The notes under the pieces: generated by a model
The model's input: the letters and a program-made list of their open reading frames with translations, nothing else
The model's database searches: none
What the model was told of the DNA's origin: nothing
Shown here: positions 10,740 through 22,881 of the stretch, piece by piece
How the letters are laid out: every line of letters starts with the position of its first letter
How positions within the stretch are numbered: the stretch's first letter is position 1
Translations under genes and position numbers: made by a program
NCBI GenBank assembly: GCA_037389465.1
Contig: JAZARR010000234.1
Span: 1 to 64,000, forward strand
DNA length: 64,000 nt
Source of the DNA: Baylisascaris procyonis
Lineage: Eukaryota; Nematoda; Chromadorea; Rhabditida; Ascarididae
Reading direction: 5' to 3'

Positions 10740-13299
10740 TAATTGTCTGACGCAGCAACGGCATCAAAAAGAGGCGTTTCAGCTAACCGTTCATGCGAAA
10801 ATGGATATCAAGAGGTGGTGACGTACGTTTTCCGTGTTGTGAGTGATTAATCACATTCAATCTGAAAATGAGTCAAAGCAAAATCATTAAGTCATACTAG
10901 GTGATATAAACTATTGACGATTATTTATGGTTATTGGCTATAATCTGAGCGCATTTGTCTATGCTTAGTGATCTAATATGTTGGAGCGATGCGCCTCTGT
11001 CATGCCGCGCCATTTTGAGCGGATGTGGGGCGCCGTGCCAAAGCCAATACTTCTAATGCTTTTCGTAATCTGCTGTTGGTGTGGCGTAAACCTAGGCTTA
11101 GGTGATGTCTTCTGCCGAAGTTAGAGGAAAATAGTTTTTGCAGCGTTCCTCCTAGCCTCTGAACAACCTGGATATTCGGCAACGCGTACACCGCCAAAAG
11201 TTTCCTACCAGATGGCTGGAGAGAACGCACCCACCCGCCACCAACCACATTATATTTCTTCATAACGGCCGAAAAGCATCTTGGCGTCTAATTTGCCGGT
11301 AACTTTCGCCAGCTTCTGTGTCTAATTTTCATCGTCACTTTCCTGCTAGGTGCATTGCAAAACTGCTGCTTCTTAGAAGCAGTGAGCCCTGGGCCATTTT
11401 TGTCAATTATCATCGATCGGTCTCCATCACTCCTCGCTAAACCAACCGTCATTTTCGCTAAAAACTTTTTAGCAGTTCTCAGTCTTTGTGGGGACTAAAA
11501 GGATAAAAACGTCGACGCTTTTGCAGTTCTCAAGATTTGGGAGAAACCATTGCAAGATTTGATCGACCATGACGGTTACCGCAGTGAAAAAAAGCAGAGA
11601 TGATGCTCACGACACGACTTCTCTAAACTAGTGCACCGCAGTTCAGAGAACACAACCTCCAAACAAACGTTTCTCTTTGAAGCGCCTTGTTTTCGTAACA
11701 TTTCTAGTTTTGTAAAAATGGATGTTTTTGCCTGAAATCCGTTAACATTTATCGCCTCTGTGTTATCTATTATTATCTCCGATGTCTATTGCTCTGCTGC
11801 AGGAAAACTGCTAAGATATGCGTATTGATTTGATTGACATATGAGTCGTTGAAAGAAGGCACCTACCAAAGCCGAACCTCATGAAAGTTGTTCAAGTTGC
11901 GTACTCAAACGAGGATCCTGATCTTATCGGCGAACTGGATATAGGCACGATATCGACTCATTATCGTTTGAAATATGAGCCCTTTATAATTGAACTGGAC
12001 CAACTGAGATTGCTTTCTCCTCGCACCATTTGCGGGGTGAAATTTTGGCTTCTGCTCGTTTCGATAGGCCGTCGAGGATGAAAATTGTAGACCGTCATTA
12101 TTTATTATGTTCCTAGAGACCATTTTAAAAAGAATTGAATGAAAATCTTAACTTGCGCAGCAAGCTGGCAAACTCATTTCGATTGCAATTGTGAAAATGA
12201 AGATTCCCTAAATGCAAGCTCTTTTCTTAATTCTCCTCGAATACAAATTTTTCTTACATCACCCTCTCTTCGTCTTTCTTCCGCTCATATCCTATTTTTG
12301 AAATCTGCCTACAACATAAGCCTCTTCTTACCACTCCCCCTCCCAATTCCTTCTCGGTTTACGTATATTTGGAAAACTGGCAAACATCATGAGGCAAAGA
12401 GCTCATAAATGGGGGACTATGTCATATTGCATGATGTTATTAAGATAGGCATTGCTTATGCAAACTCAAGAACTCAAGCAATAATGGCACAACGTTAAAT
12501 AACGCATTTGTCAATAAAAGCCGACCGCTTGCATTAATCAGGAGGAAAAGTGTCCGTCCTTCGCATATGAATAATATTACGAAATTTAGTACAATGGAAT
12601 TAGGCGCTTCCTGAAATCCACATCTAAAGAATCTTCTCCTCACCACATCCGACTAAATACATACACAAGTGTCACTGCACCTCAACACTCATGAAGGATC
12701 TACCAAATAAGACAAATATAAATGTATATATTTACATAAAACTTTTTACCTTCGCTTTCGTGGCCCATTGATTGAAAATCTCCCTTATACGGACATACAT
12801 ACGTAGGGGTATACGGTACAAACGTCATATCTTCTTTGTCCACCATCGCAAAATGCAAAAATCCATAGAAAACAACAAGATGATCTGCTACCCTATAAAT
12901 GCTTTTATTTGAACGTGCCTTTAGCTGACCATTTGGTTGCTTACTGGCCTCAGGCGGCCAAGTTATTCACAATCAAGTCATGCACCTCATTGCCAACAGA
13001 ACTGAGCTTGCACTGAGCACCGACTTATGTGCAAATCTGTTTGTATCCTTCATTGGAATGCACTCTCTTGGTTGGCCATTCACGAGTTCAACCCGTTGAT
13101 GTTTGAATACAAAACACGAGCATTAAATCTAAATCTTTGTTAATTCACCTCATTATTGATGAATATGCTCAAATTGTCCCTTTATTGTGGGAATAACGTT
13201 TCTTTACCATTGAAGCGTTGATTGCTTAGCGAGGATTTCTATGTCACCGAGGTATTCGTACAGTAAGATTTGTTTGCGCAAAATGCATAGTAATTTCAG
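10740..13299. other. No supportable gene
   Basis: Open frames of 60-90 codons occur on both strands (for example 11000-11263 minus and 11881-12081 plus, with an overlapping minus frame at 11905-12123). They overlap one another and lack matching splice partners or recognisable motifs. The sequence CCTAGGCTTAGG near 11093 resembles telomere repeats only by chance. Confidence 0.4.
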
Positions 13300-13522
13300 G
13301 TTCGCAATGCTCTTACTATTGAAAGGAGCAGAAAAAATTCTGGGGACGCAAACTTTGCAACGCGGAGAATATGAAGTGATCCATACGTGGTCAAAAATCA
13401 ATTGCAACGTCGCATCACTCGAGAATAAGCTTCGCCTTAAACATGGCCGAGCAGCGGAAAATTCAGTGTGGCCAGTAATCGTAGAAAAATGTTTGCTTTT
13501 ATGGATACATGAAATTAAGTAG
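13300..13522 (+). CDS. Candidate exon with CENP-B/Tc5-type HTH resemblance
   Basis: After the acceptor TAATTTCAG the frame is open for 74 codons to TAG. The C-terminal half reads KLRLKHGRAAENSVW followed by PVIVEKCLLLWIHEIK. A Pro-x-(I/V)-x-x-x-L-x-x-W-I arrangement is characteristic of the CENP-B/Tc5 DNA-binding helix-turn-helix of pogo/Tigger-type transposases and their domesticated relatives, and an upstream EVIHTWSK segment could be the first HTH. No DDE catalytic region is visible nearby. It may be a decayed transposase fragment; the resemblance is weak. Confidence 0.25.
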
Positions 13523-14197
13523 GGAATTGTGCCCCTGGTTTGCATTCACCGCATACGATGTAAATAACTCACGAAACTCAACAGTTCAACGTTTATAAAA
13601 AAAAAGAAGTGAATTCCATATTCAATACAACAATGTGCACAATATGCTCAAAAAAGAAATCATCAGAAAACACGTATTTATGAGAAGAATTTGGTGTTAT
13701 TCATTGAAGCAACCGACGAGCTTATTCGTTTCAATCGGATACTCTTGCACTATTCGATGTTTCTTCGTGTCGTATACCTAAAACATCACAACAGATTTTT
13801 GAGGGTATTTCGGTCAACATCAATCATTCTGCAACCATTGCACAAAAAATACTTTCGCATTGCTTTATTACTTTGAAAATAAATAGCATATTGCTTTTAT
13901 AATGCTCTCAAGTAATGCCGATTGCGAAGAAAGCTCTGCGAATATAATATCTACTCAAATGTTTGGAGAAATTTTTTATTTGGGTTCAAAAAAGCTTCAT
14001 TGAATCAAAAGTCAGCTCAATGACTTATTAGATGACAAGTAGGTTATATCACATTCTCATTTTATGGTCATAAATTGCTCCCAACAGTTTCTAATGAGTC
14101 AAAAGATGCCGAATTTGTTAAGGAATTTTTTAAAACTTGGCCATTTAATCTTCAGCCTCATCATCATATCAATTGATTACATCAACTTACAATTTAT

Positions 14198-16957
14198 TTA
14201 CCGATCATGGTGATTAGAGAAAAAATCGGCTGTGATATCATAATGGCTCCGCCTGACTCTAAATAAGCGCCCATTCTTATAACTCGTTTCTCACTGGCTT
14301 TAACTCGATAGCCATTCACTGATCGCTATCAAGTTTACAATTGCAAAGACACACATTGCATCAGTTTTTGTGATACATTTCTTCACTATTTGGAAGTTAC
14401 GATCGCTATAACCTTTATTGGGCCTACAGGCCTAAAAAAGTATTTGCCATTACATTCTCTACTGAGATCTAAATTGGCAACCCAAGTCATACCTGTTCAA
14501 ATATTTACCTGAACCGTGTTTGAAGCAGTGTAGACAATAAGTAATGATTGTGTTTTAACGGTCATACCAATCATATCGCTTGGCAAATTGCGAAAATAAT
14601 CTTCTTTTGATCCCTTGAATGTTGGTACATTCCAATAAGCATCATATATCACAAAGTCGTCATTCTGAAACACTAGAAAGCTTAGTGAGATCATAACGAC
14701 TGAAGTTGACATTTACGTTGCTCTAAGACACTGACTTATGCAAGTATTTCGAATCAGTTTTTGCTCATGATTCTATCTCACTTATGCTTGGGTGTACCTC
14801 CGAACTCTACACGTCGGAGTGACTCAACATCAGAAATGCGTCTACTTAGAGGCATTATGTTGGTGATCACCATTTTTGATTGCGGCTTATATTTAAAGGG
14901 CAAGTGCTTAAAATTCTGGTACCTCTAAAACGGCCGCAATGCAAATGACAGGCCTGTAAATTTCTGTAGTTCTGAGAGAAGGCGCCTTAAAAGTTCAAAT
15001 AAAGAAGCAGAGGAAGACTAACCTTGGAGCTATCACTAATGTGGCCCTTAAACTGCATATATTTTCAAATATCTTCAACTTTTACAGAAGCACGTGAATC
15101 CATACAAAATTCATTAAATGAGGAATTCTTTCAGGCTCTAAAATTCATTTAGATGCCTGTGAAGCATTTTATCACTGCGTTATCAGAGATTATTCTCGCG
15201 AGAATGCGATTACACTAAACCGATGATCGCCCGCTAGATCCTCTAATCCTCTAATCCTAATCAGAGATCCCCTAATCATCCGCTTGCTGAGACCAACTAG
15301 CTTTCTTATTAATTATATAAGTGACAACTGAAGCAAATCAGCAAAAACAATACCTTCATAAGGACCTGATTATCGTCGGACCACTGAAAGCCGATAAGCG
15401 GAATAAAATTGATATCCTTTGATAATTGCTGCGGACTTTTACGTGCGAGCTGAAATATTTGCTTTTTGCGTCTGCATTTCATTGAAGAACTATAGTATGA
15501 AAAAGTGTTACGAAGAAGGAAACCCGCTGACTCTCACCGATGCCATCACCAATCAAGAGTGTTAAAAAGGGTAAATCTAAATGATTCCACGCATATCCTC
15601 AAATGTTGTATGTTTCAATTGTCAATACTTTATTATCAATAGAAAACCTGTTGACAGCAGTTCATTCAAGTCTAAATATAAGTTGCTCCTAGCTTTTCTT
15701 CCTTTTTTCTCATGACTCACAACTGATTTACCGAATGCAAATCTACATGAAAGGGGAGTTCTTGTTTTGCAGGTTAGCAATAGTCATTAGAACAAATGCC
15801 TTTGCAAAAATCATCTCCCATCGGATTTCGAACCCACCAGCTTCAGGAAGAGGGAAAATTTTCGAAGCTATAAGGCTGCGGGATGATGGTTTGGACATAG
15901 AATGGACAAGGAGATAGTTGAGAATGGACAAGGAGATAGTTGCTTAGTTGGCTAACTAAACATGCGATAACTTTCGTAAGCCTCACGTGGAAGTGCTTTT
16001 TGTCACGATTCCACCGAAAACGGTAGACGTTAGTTCGCTCTATTAGAACTGTCACTCCACTTCGCGTATTGGTATATGCCACAGAAACTGTTCGCGGCCC
16101 CTTGGGGAACATCTCATTGATATAGAATGACGCTTTTTGTTGCAAGTTATCATGCCTCCAAACCTCGTAAACTCGATCACGAGAGAACAAATAGGTACGT
16201 CCATTATGCGCTGAAGTACGTGCAAAATTATTCAAATCCACGTAACTGTTTGTAAAATAGGTTGGCTTTCGAGGTGCTGGATTGCAGATGTCTTCTGAGA
16301 AGCCTACTTCCCTGCCATATTAACTAAAGAGCTTCTGCTCTATACTAAATGCTCCTTATGCAGAATTCTTAACCTAGTATGCGGCCATGATTTTCAAAGA
16401 AAACACTTTTAAACCTCTGGTGATCGCGTCAAATCTGCGAGGACACGCAGAGATCGGTAACGCTAATAATGGAGCCGTTGTTGTATTCAAGAGTTTTCCA
16501 TTATTAAGCTTCGATATCTTCACACCATTCTGTCGAAATGTTCGATTTCCTTCAAATAAAAGTGAACATTAAATTAGCGAATTGCATAACTGATTTATAA
16601 CCTGTCATAACTGAAACTTCAAACCTCTGAACTGTTATCATTTAAACGCTCCCCATTCACCTGTTAGTGAATGATGACTTAAAAAAATGTTTTTCGGAGT
16701 CTCCGAATTTCATCACTTTGTACGAGCACAGAGGTGAACGCGAATATGTGCAATTGCGAAATCCGTGTATACTGCATATGCGATGGATGTGACGAATGGA
16801 TGCTGCACGATAAAAGGAGCGTCACTGCTGAGGAATAAACGTCTTGAATGGAATTCGATAGAGCCTGTACCTCTTTGACGCTAGTATTTAAGTCCACACC
16901 AATCGAGGAAATACTACAATTCGGAGTTGCTTCAAGTAATAGAAATTGACATAACAT
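14198..16957 (-). CDS. Hemopexin-fold protein, probably secreted (six exons)
   Basis: Minus-strand exons 16957-16871, 16529-16415, 16294-15987, 15449-15354, 14664-14509 and 14275-14198 join in phase to 279 residues. Several sites are strong, for example TTTCAG at 15450 and 14665 and AAG/GTATTG at 15353. The domain opens at Cys58 with ACPRRFDAIT, the Cys...FDA start of hemopexin domains. Blade-like repeats follow, each with an aromatic Y-x-F/W strand: GRTYLFSRDRVYEVW (99-113), GVTVLIERTNVYRFRW (147-162), FVIYDAYW (206-213) and a final NGRLFRV. Hemopexin propellers occur in matrix metalloproteinases, vitronectin and PRG4, and mediate protein or matrix binding. No protease domain (HExxH) is visible upstream, so this looks like a stand-alone propeller. 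The N-terminal MLCQFLLL is a weak signal peptide. The first and last exons are least certain: the last uses an AAG acceptor, and an overlapping frame (17103-16888) could encode a different N-ter­minus. Confidence 0.7.
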
Positions 16958-17989
16958 TGTGTAATTAGAAAATCATGGGTATTTGTGAGGTTATTAAACA
17001 TGGTGACGGGTAAAAGAGCTCGATAGGTTGTCTGCAACAATTCGGTGTCATTCAATAGCAAGTAAAGCCAAAGGTCTTCAAATAAAATGGTGTCACGAAT
17101 CACGTAACGAGTATGTGCTTTAGCAGTTCATATTTTCTCCAGCTAACGTTTGTGCATTTGGCCCCCTGTCTGAGCACGGTGGAACACTTCAGGATTGATA
17201 AAGAAGTCAAAAATTGCCACAATGACTGTAAATTGATGTCACACTGAAGTCAAAAAATCACCGCTGCTGTAAATATCTTCGATAATTCCAGCAATCCATA
17301 TTCAGCATGAGTTTTGAGCGAGAAAGATATTATCTAATAGAACAATTTCGTTATTTTTCGTTTAAACGGCTAACCTTTCTTCCTTTGTATTGGCAATGGG
17401 AATTTTCCTTGAGTAGATTTCATTGCTATCGCATATTTTTCCGCCCTTGTTAGCCGCGGAATTATTTTCACCAAATTTGAAGCCTTATTGATGTCGGCAT
17501 TGTTTCGGCTACCGGCTAACTATAAAATAAAGATATATTTCTCGAATACTTCTGTTAACATTGTGCTGGAACTCGCTTCTCCCTCTTCATCAAACCACTA
17601 TCATAACTGCCAAAATGTCTTCGTCTTCTTTCTCCTGTCGCACTATCTCCTCATGGTTTCTTCTCCCTCTCCTTCCAGGAACTTTTCCTTCTCCATATCA
17701 CATTAATATGTGCTTGAAAACACGGGTATATGGCCGAAACTTCGAGACCATTCTCACCTTCGCCTGGAACCACACCAACCAAAATCATTAAGTATGAAGT
17801 TTTCCATCAGTTTCCATACTGTTGTACATCATCGAAAATATTCATGACCGTTAAAAATGCATATCAGATTCTCACATTTCGAAAAGTGCTTTAAAGTCTG
17901 ATTAATGCGCTCATAGAAGCCCAAGGTATATCGCTTATGAGCATAAGCAAGGGAGCAGCGTTTTATTGAAAATATTGTCCATTCATCAG

Positions 17990-18167
17990 CTGCAAATGGC
18001 AAAAGAGCAAGCGGAGAAACCTAATGAGCTCTTCTGTGACTCCGCACGCGATCACGGCAAACTCGTTTATGGCTCCGCTCATTCGATTACTGAGAAAGGT
18101 AAACTGCCAAAAAATTTAAAATGATGATCCTGCCTTCATAGTTGAATCGAAACGACCGTTCTCATAA
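17990..18167 (+). CDS. Candidate last two exons of an unknown gene
   Basis: Exon 17990-18098 follows ATTCATCAG, begins LQMAKEQAEKPNELF, includes GKLVYGSAHSITEK and ends at AAAG/GTAAAC. A 43-base intron ends in TTCATAG, and the final exon 18142-18167 adds VESKRPFS before TAA, with the phase preserved. Forty-odd-base introns are common in nematodes. The upstream frame stays open without an ATG, and an earlier open block (about 17415-17706) is not convincingly joined. The family is not recognised. Confidence 0.33.
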
Positions 18168-18827
18168 GTCACCCCACAATAGGTTCGCTTCTTTTCCAAT
18201 GGGGCAGCTGTCAATTCATATAATCTGTTCTAAATGATTGCGAATCATTGAAGATGTTTAATCTTCCTTAGTCGGATAGGAAGTCAACACTGGACCACAT
18301 CCATTATGTTTTTCGACTTTCCAAATTTGGTGGCCCTCAAACACAGAGATTGTATATGCGCACATACGCAGGCATCAACTCACGATCAAACAACATCATG
18401 CTTGGCACATCTAGAGGAGGTCATCGTGAGGATAAGTGCCATGTGTGATTTTGCATTTTCAAGGATTGAGATCTCGGAATGTACACATTGAAGAAACGAA
18501 GAATAGCCTGTCAGGAGCGTTCGTAAATGCAAATAATGGAAAACGTGTAAATACGGTGAAGAAAATATTGGAGCGCCAAAAGAGCGCAAGATAACAGTTG
18601 CAAAAAATTCCACCCAGAAGTCAACGGGCATTGTTTTTGCAGCTCTACTTCATGGCGCTGATTTATGCCCCACTATATCGTTTTAAAACCCATCGTGCCT
18701 TGTTACTGCGTTAGTCAGCTTTTACAAAATCGCATCAAAGCGAAGCCATATGCGTAGCTGCTCCTTTATGTTTGTCATGCTGCCTAAAATCCCTGAACTC
18801 GCAATCACATCACTGAACAAGTTTCAG

Positions 18828-19054
18828 GTGCCATTTTCTCGACGAATTATTTGTCATAGGGTCAGCACTGTATCCGCATGGTGTACATTCCAAACTCATG
18901 TGACAGAAACGCCAAAATATCACTCTCTCGTGCTGTGAGAGTGTGCCATTTTCTCAAAGAATTATTTGTCATAGTGTCAGCACCATATCCGCATAGCGTA
19001 TTCCAAACTCATGTGACAGAAACGCCAAAATATCACTCTCTCGTGCTGTGAGAG
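18828..19054. repeat. 115-base tandem duplication
   Basis: Two copies (18828-18942 and 18943-19054) share GTGCCATTTTCTC at the start and CTCTCGTGCTGTGAGAG at the end, with about six substitutions and a small deletion in the second copy. The divergence makes it older than the duplication at 5086. No coding role is apparent. Confidence 0.95.
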
Positions 19055-19597
19055 CAGAAGATGGTAACAATTGCTGCTCTATCGTTCGACCACCAAACTT
19101 TAGCAGTCGAACTTTACCCAAGGGTGGGAACGTTGAAATTCCCAACTCAGAATTTGAATTTTTTTCTCGGACCTACATTTTGAGGCCTATAGGACGATGT
19201 GATCTCCAGTCAGAATAACAAACTCCTAAGTTCTCTCCATGCTAAAAAAATGTACTTTCTTAAGCGATGGAAAGCCGCTGTGCATTTTATGGCTTTTTTG
19301 CGGGGCTGATCTGCGTCATAGAATTCGCACTTTGCAGGTAGAACAAACTCGAACTTCTGACTGAGGCTCGAATTTGTAAAATATTCTGTTGTTGCGTAGT
19401 GCTGGACCGCTAGGGTGCAAACACTTGAACGATGAATGCTGCTGCTGAAAACTTTCGCTTATGCATTTCTGAAAATTTCACATCACTGTTTAGCGTTGCT
19501 TTCAATAACACTGCAATCTTTCATTAGTGAGGAGAACGGTAAAAGCAAAAGGTATATCAAGGAGAATGGGCTCAAATCCCAGCTTTTCTCCGCACGA

Positions 19598-19909
19598 GCA
19601 AGGGCACTAATCCACTGTACTAAAGAACCAAGCTTCGATTCTTTCCTCTGAACCTTTCATGCCAGCAGCAGAAACTTCCACTGCCATTTAGCATATTTAG
19701 AGCAAATGTAAGAAATCAAATGTGGTGATGAAATGCCCGATTGCACGTCGAAATAGTATAATTACATTTGGTCTAAAGATCCTTGCTCATTTCCTACGTT
19801 CCATTTGATTGCCTTAGAAGGTATGGGCATCATATGCCTCCTGGCATGAAAGGTTTCGCAGGATAGAGAGGAAGTTTGAAGCAGAAGCAGAATGGATAAG
19901 CACCCTTGC
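19598..19909. repeat. Imperfect inverted repeat, about 67-base arms
   Basis: The left arm (19598-19664) starts GCAAGGGCACTAATCC and ends ACCTTTCATGCCA. The right arm (19842-19909), read in reverse, starts GCAAGGGTGCTTATCC and ends ACCTTTCATGCCA. The arms are roughly two-thirds identical, with a 177-base spacer. This resembles an old foldback element. Confidence 0.6.
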
Positions 19910-20101
19910 CTGAGTTGTTAAGTGTACGAGTTCCAGTCACCACTGCCCTTCAACTTTCGCTTCTCTCTTCATATTAACGCTGTCTATACGTTGATTTGAG
20001 CAAACCTAAAAGCGACTAAGGTTTAAAGCCATTCTAATATAAGTGATACTGATTCCTCCTTTTTTTTCAAACGCTCTATCGAATGGTCAATTAAATCGTT
20101 C

Positions 20102-20249
20102 TCAATAATGGCAGGATTCAAGCAATTTCAACTGTTCAAGGTAAAAATATGGTTTCACTGGAAACTTCTTGCCGAGGAAGCTTTTTTTTGAATCTAACAG
20201 ATTAATTAACCCATATCCCATCATATGTCTAGTACTGATTGATTCTTTT
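20102..20249 (-). CDS. Candidate terminal exon, unknown protein (minus strand)
   Basis: On the minus strand the acceptor GATTTGCAG is followed by 48 sense codons and TGA. The peptide includes MMGYGLINLLDSKKSFLGKK and ends in a Leu-rich EQLKLLESCHY. Base use at third positions looks coding. No upstream exon was connected and no family is recognised. Confidence 0.3.
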
Positions 20250-21043
20250 CTGCAAATCCTGCTTCCTTCGAAGCAGAAAACGTGCGCCAGAACACCTTGC
20301 AACTCGGAGTAAATAATTGTGTGAGAAGAAACGCTTTTGGACCTACCGCAATTCCTGTTGGAACCTCTCAGATCATCACAAAATCATGCAGTTAGAATTT
20401 CTCGACCTAAACAATTCTGAACTCCTTACGCTTCGATAAGATGAAAAAGACTTCCGTTCACTCTTTCATAATTCCCAAGGGAATGCAACATGCTGCATCA
20501 TACGCATTTGCTTAAACAAGTATAGAACTTAAAGACGAGCAGCACGAGAAAGTGCGAGGCAGAATAAAAAAGGACGATAGAGAGTGAGGTAGTAATCTAT
20601 CACATAACTTTAGATGGTATAAGGTAAAGGAAATTAAAAATTTTGCAACGCTTCACTCAGACATTTCCAGACGTTCAACATGCTTGGTTAAGTTCAGCTT
20701 CTTCCAGACTATCAGCGATATGCTGTGAACCGCCGACGATCTTATCTCTTATACTCAAAAACTAACAAAATGCGCTTTACTTTTATATTTGCATTTCACC
20801 TTCTGTAGCCTAATTAGCCATTCCCATTTTCCGTGGATTATGCTGCAACTTCGTCAACGTACCCGGAATGTGCTTTGCTTAAAGCAAATTTGCGTACGCT
20901 GATAAGTTCGCAGTAGTTTTTGCATGTATGATTGTGTGTAGTCCTTACATTTATGATAACATTGCATCTAAAAGTCTATGTATGAGCTCTCAGTCGTTGG
21001 TTTCGTTTAATTGAAAAACCAGTCGCATGCGATTACGTGACAG

Positions 21044-21234
21044 CTATCAACGATACACTAGACAGATCGAACGTTACTGCTATTGTTATGATAAAACTAT
21101 CGCTCACCTCTTCATCGCCGATGTCGGATATATTCTGCATAAAAGTGCTCACGAAACATAACGAAACAACGAATAGAGTTATTTTGCGGTCATACATCAT
21201 AAGCATATTGCTGCAATATAAAAATATCGACTAT
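21044..21234 (+). CDS. Candidate internal exon, unknown protein
   Basis: This block is bounded by the acceptor GTGACAG and the strong donor CTAT/GTGAGT, with 63 open codons between. It includes TKHNETTNRVILRSYIISIL and ends NIDY at a codon boundary. Neighbouring exons were not found and the family is unknown. Confidence 0.3.
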
Positions 21235-22644
21235 GTGAGTATGACTCGATGATACACTGCCACAGTTTACCATTGGGTGATGAGATTTAATTCTTAGCTA
21301 TTGCATCATCTAGTCTTGGGCGACTTTGAAACATAAACATCGCACCTATTATTATCACCTATGGAACAAATAAAGGCCGCTAACGTGTCCTCGCCTATGA
21401 CGAAATTTGCAAACACATAAAATCTTCATTTCTTCAACAAGAGCCAATTGATGTTCATTCGGCTGATCAAGAGTATACAACTGACATAGTTGCAGTGTTG
21501 AAACCGAACTCTTTCTGAAGATACTCAAATAACTAGCATAGAACCGAATGAGCTTTTATTCCACGAGCTGACAGGTTCATTACACTGATGAAGTTTTCTG
21601 TGTATAATTTAAGGTGCATGTTCGGTTGCCACATGAAAGGAACTTGCCTCCGTATATGCATTAGAAAAGTCGGAGGCAACTTTGCTTTCTCAACCTCCTT
21701 ACGCAGTGGAAGAGTGATCGCGATGCGCCCTAAGGCCAACCGTTCAGAGATTTCCAAATTGACGCGCCAAGTTCTATTTTGTGCTGAGAAATAAGTTCTA
21801 TGGACGAGGAAAGAAATGTTTCACTCCGAGTGCCCTAAGTGTCTCTAACCTCCATGAGTAATGGCGTAACAGTGGCCTATATCCCTCACTTACTGTCACA
21901 GTCTATTTGGGGTGGAAAGAGAGCTATTTAAAACTGCCGACTTTTAACCATAAGCGTGGTTGACCTGCACTAGTGAGGTTATTCAATGCCTTTGATTTGG
22001 CTTCGAAATTTTAACATTCAACTTCTTTCTGTGTGACTTGCAAAGGATAAGGATCACAGTATTTAAACATTTCAGTTAGAATCTTCAACGCTTTCAACAC
22101 GTACGAGTTATTCGTTGATAGAAGCACCTACTCTTGATTCACTGCCTAAATATAAATAATTTGCGTGTCTGATTTCTTGAAGGTAGACTCTCAAAACTAT
22201 CTGCGGTTAAGAACGTAGTCTAATTTTGCATACTATCTATTGGTGTGCTAGCAATCGACTAAGTTGCTGCCTTGCAACATAAATCAATTTCGGCATCGAC
22301 AGTGCTAGAATGGTGGAAGCAAAAGACGAAAAACAGAATCGGATACTGCTAGCACAGCACAATGCTAACTACCATGATAACAGCTTTTGTCCAATTGCAA
22401 ATGCTTAGTGATGAGATAGTATTCCAAGTTCAATGCACTTTTTCAGTGAGTTTTATCAGTTGCCCTGAAAACCGCCGTTGACAGTACCAGTAACTTCAGT
22501 TTCCAATTATAGCCTTGTTGATCACATTCTTGCAAAAAATAACTCATTCATAAATCACTACTTAATTCAAGGAGAAAGAACGATCTGCTTTGGTAACGGT
22601 TTGTTAAAAGGATTTCGCATTTGTTCTATTGTTGCAACATCAAT

Positions 22645-22662
22645 AAAAAAAAAAAAAAAAAA
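22645..22662. repeat. A18 homopolymer after CAAT
   Basis: An uninterrupted run of 18 A residues follows CAAT, giving an embedded AATAAA. A retroposed 3' end is possible, but no flanking target-site duplication is visible. Confidence 0.9.
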
Positions 22663-22740
22663 CGAGAGCATAAAGTGGACACATATTGAAAGATTTTAAA
22701 ATAATGCAGTTCTTCTGGTCAAATATTTCTGTGTTCTTTG

Positions 22741-22881
22741 ATGAGCATTGAGGACAATTCATTATCAACATTCGAAGCTACTGATAACATCAACTACCGA
22801 ATCAAAAACGCAACTCATTCCCACTATGAACTATTCGTAGCAAATAAAGCTTCATGGAACCAATATCGAGGCATTTCCTAG
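22741..22881 (+). CDS. Short ORF, possible exon
   Basis: ATG to TAG, 46 residues, hydrophilic (starts MSIEDNSLSTFEATDN). The frame extends upstream to a possible acceptor AATGCAG at about 22708. No family is recognised and the call is weak. Confidence 0.2.
   Translation: MSIEDNSLSTFEATDNINYRIKNATHSHYELFVANKASWNQYRGIS

Noticed and set aside
11088..11104. Possible interstitial telomere repeat (CCTAGGCTTAGG)
   Set aside because: Less than two units, and palindromic by chance; no array.
15815..15840. tRNA B-box-like sequence on the minus strand (GGGTTCGAAATCC)
   Set aside because: No A-box, anticodon arm or acceptor stem could be folded around it, and it lies in an intron of the hemopexin gene.
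19531..19591. 61-base tRNA-like fold (GGAGAA...TTCTCC with a T-arm)
   Set aside because: No D-arm or anticodon stem; kept only as a possible SINE remnant in a finding.
21533..21794. Overlapping ORFs open on both strands
   Set aside because: Neither has splice partners or a recognisable motif, and mutual openness on both strands is expected for some compositions.
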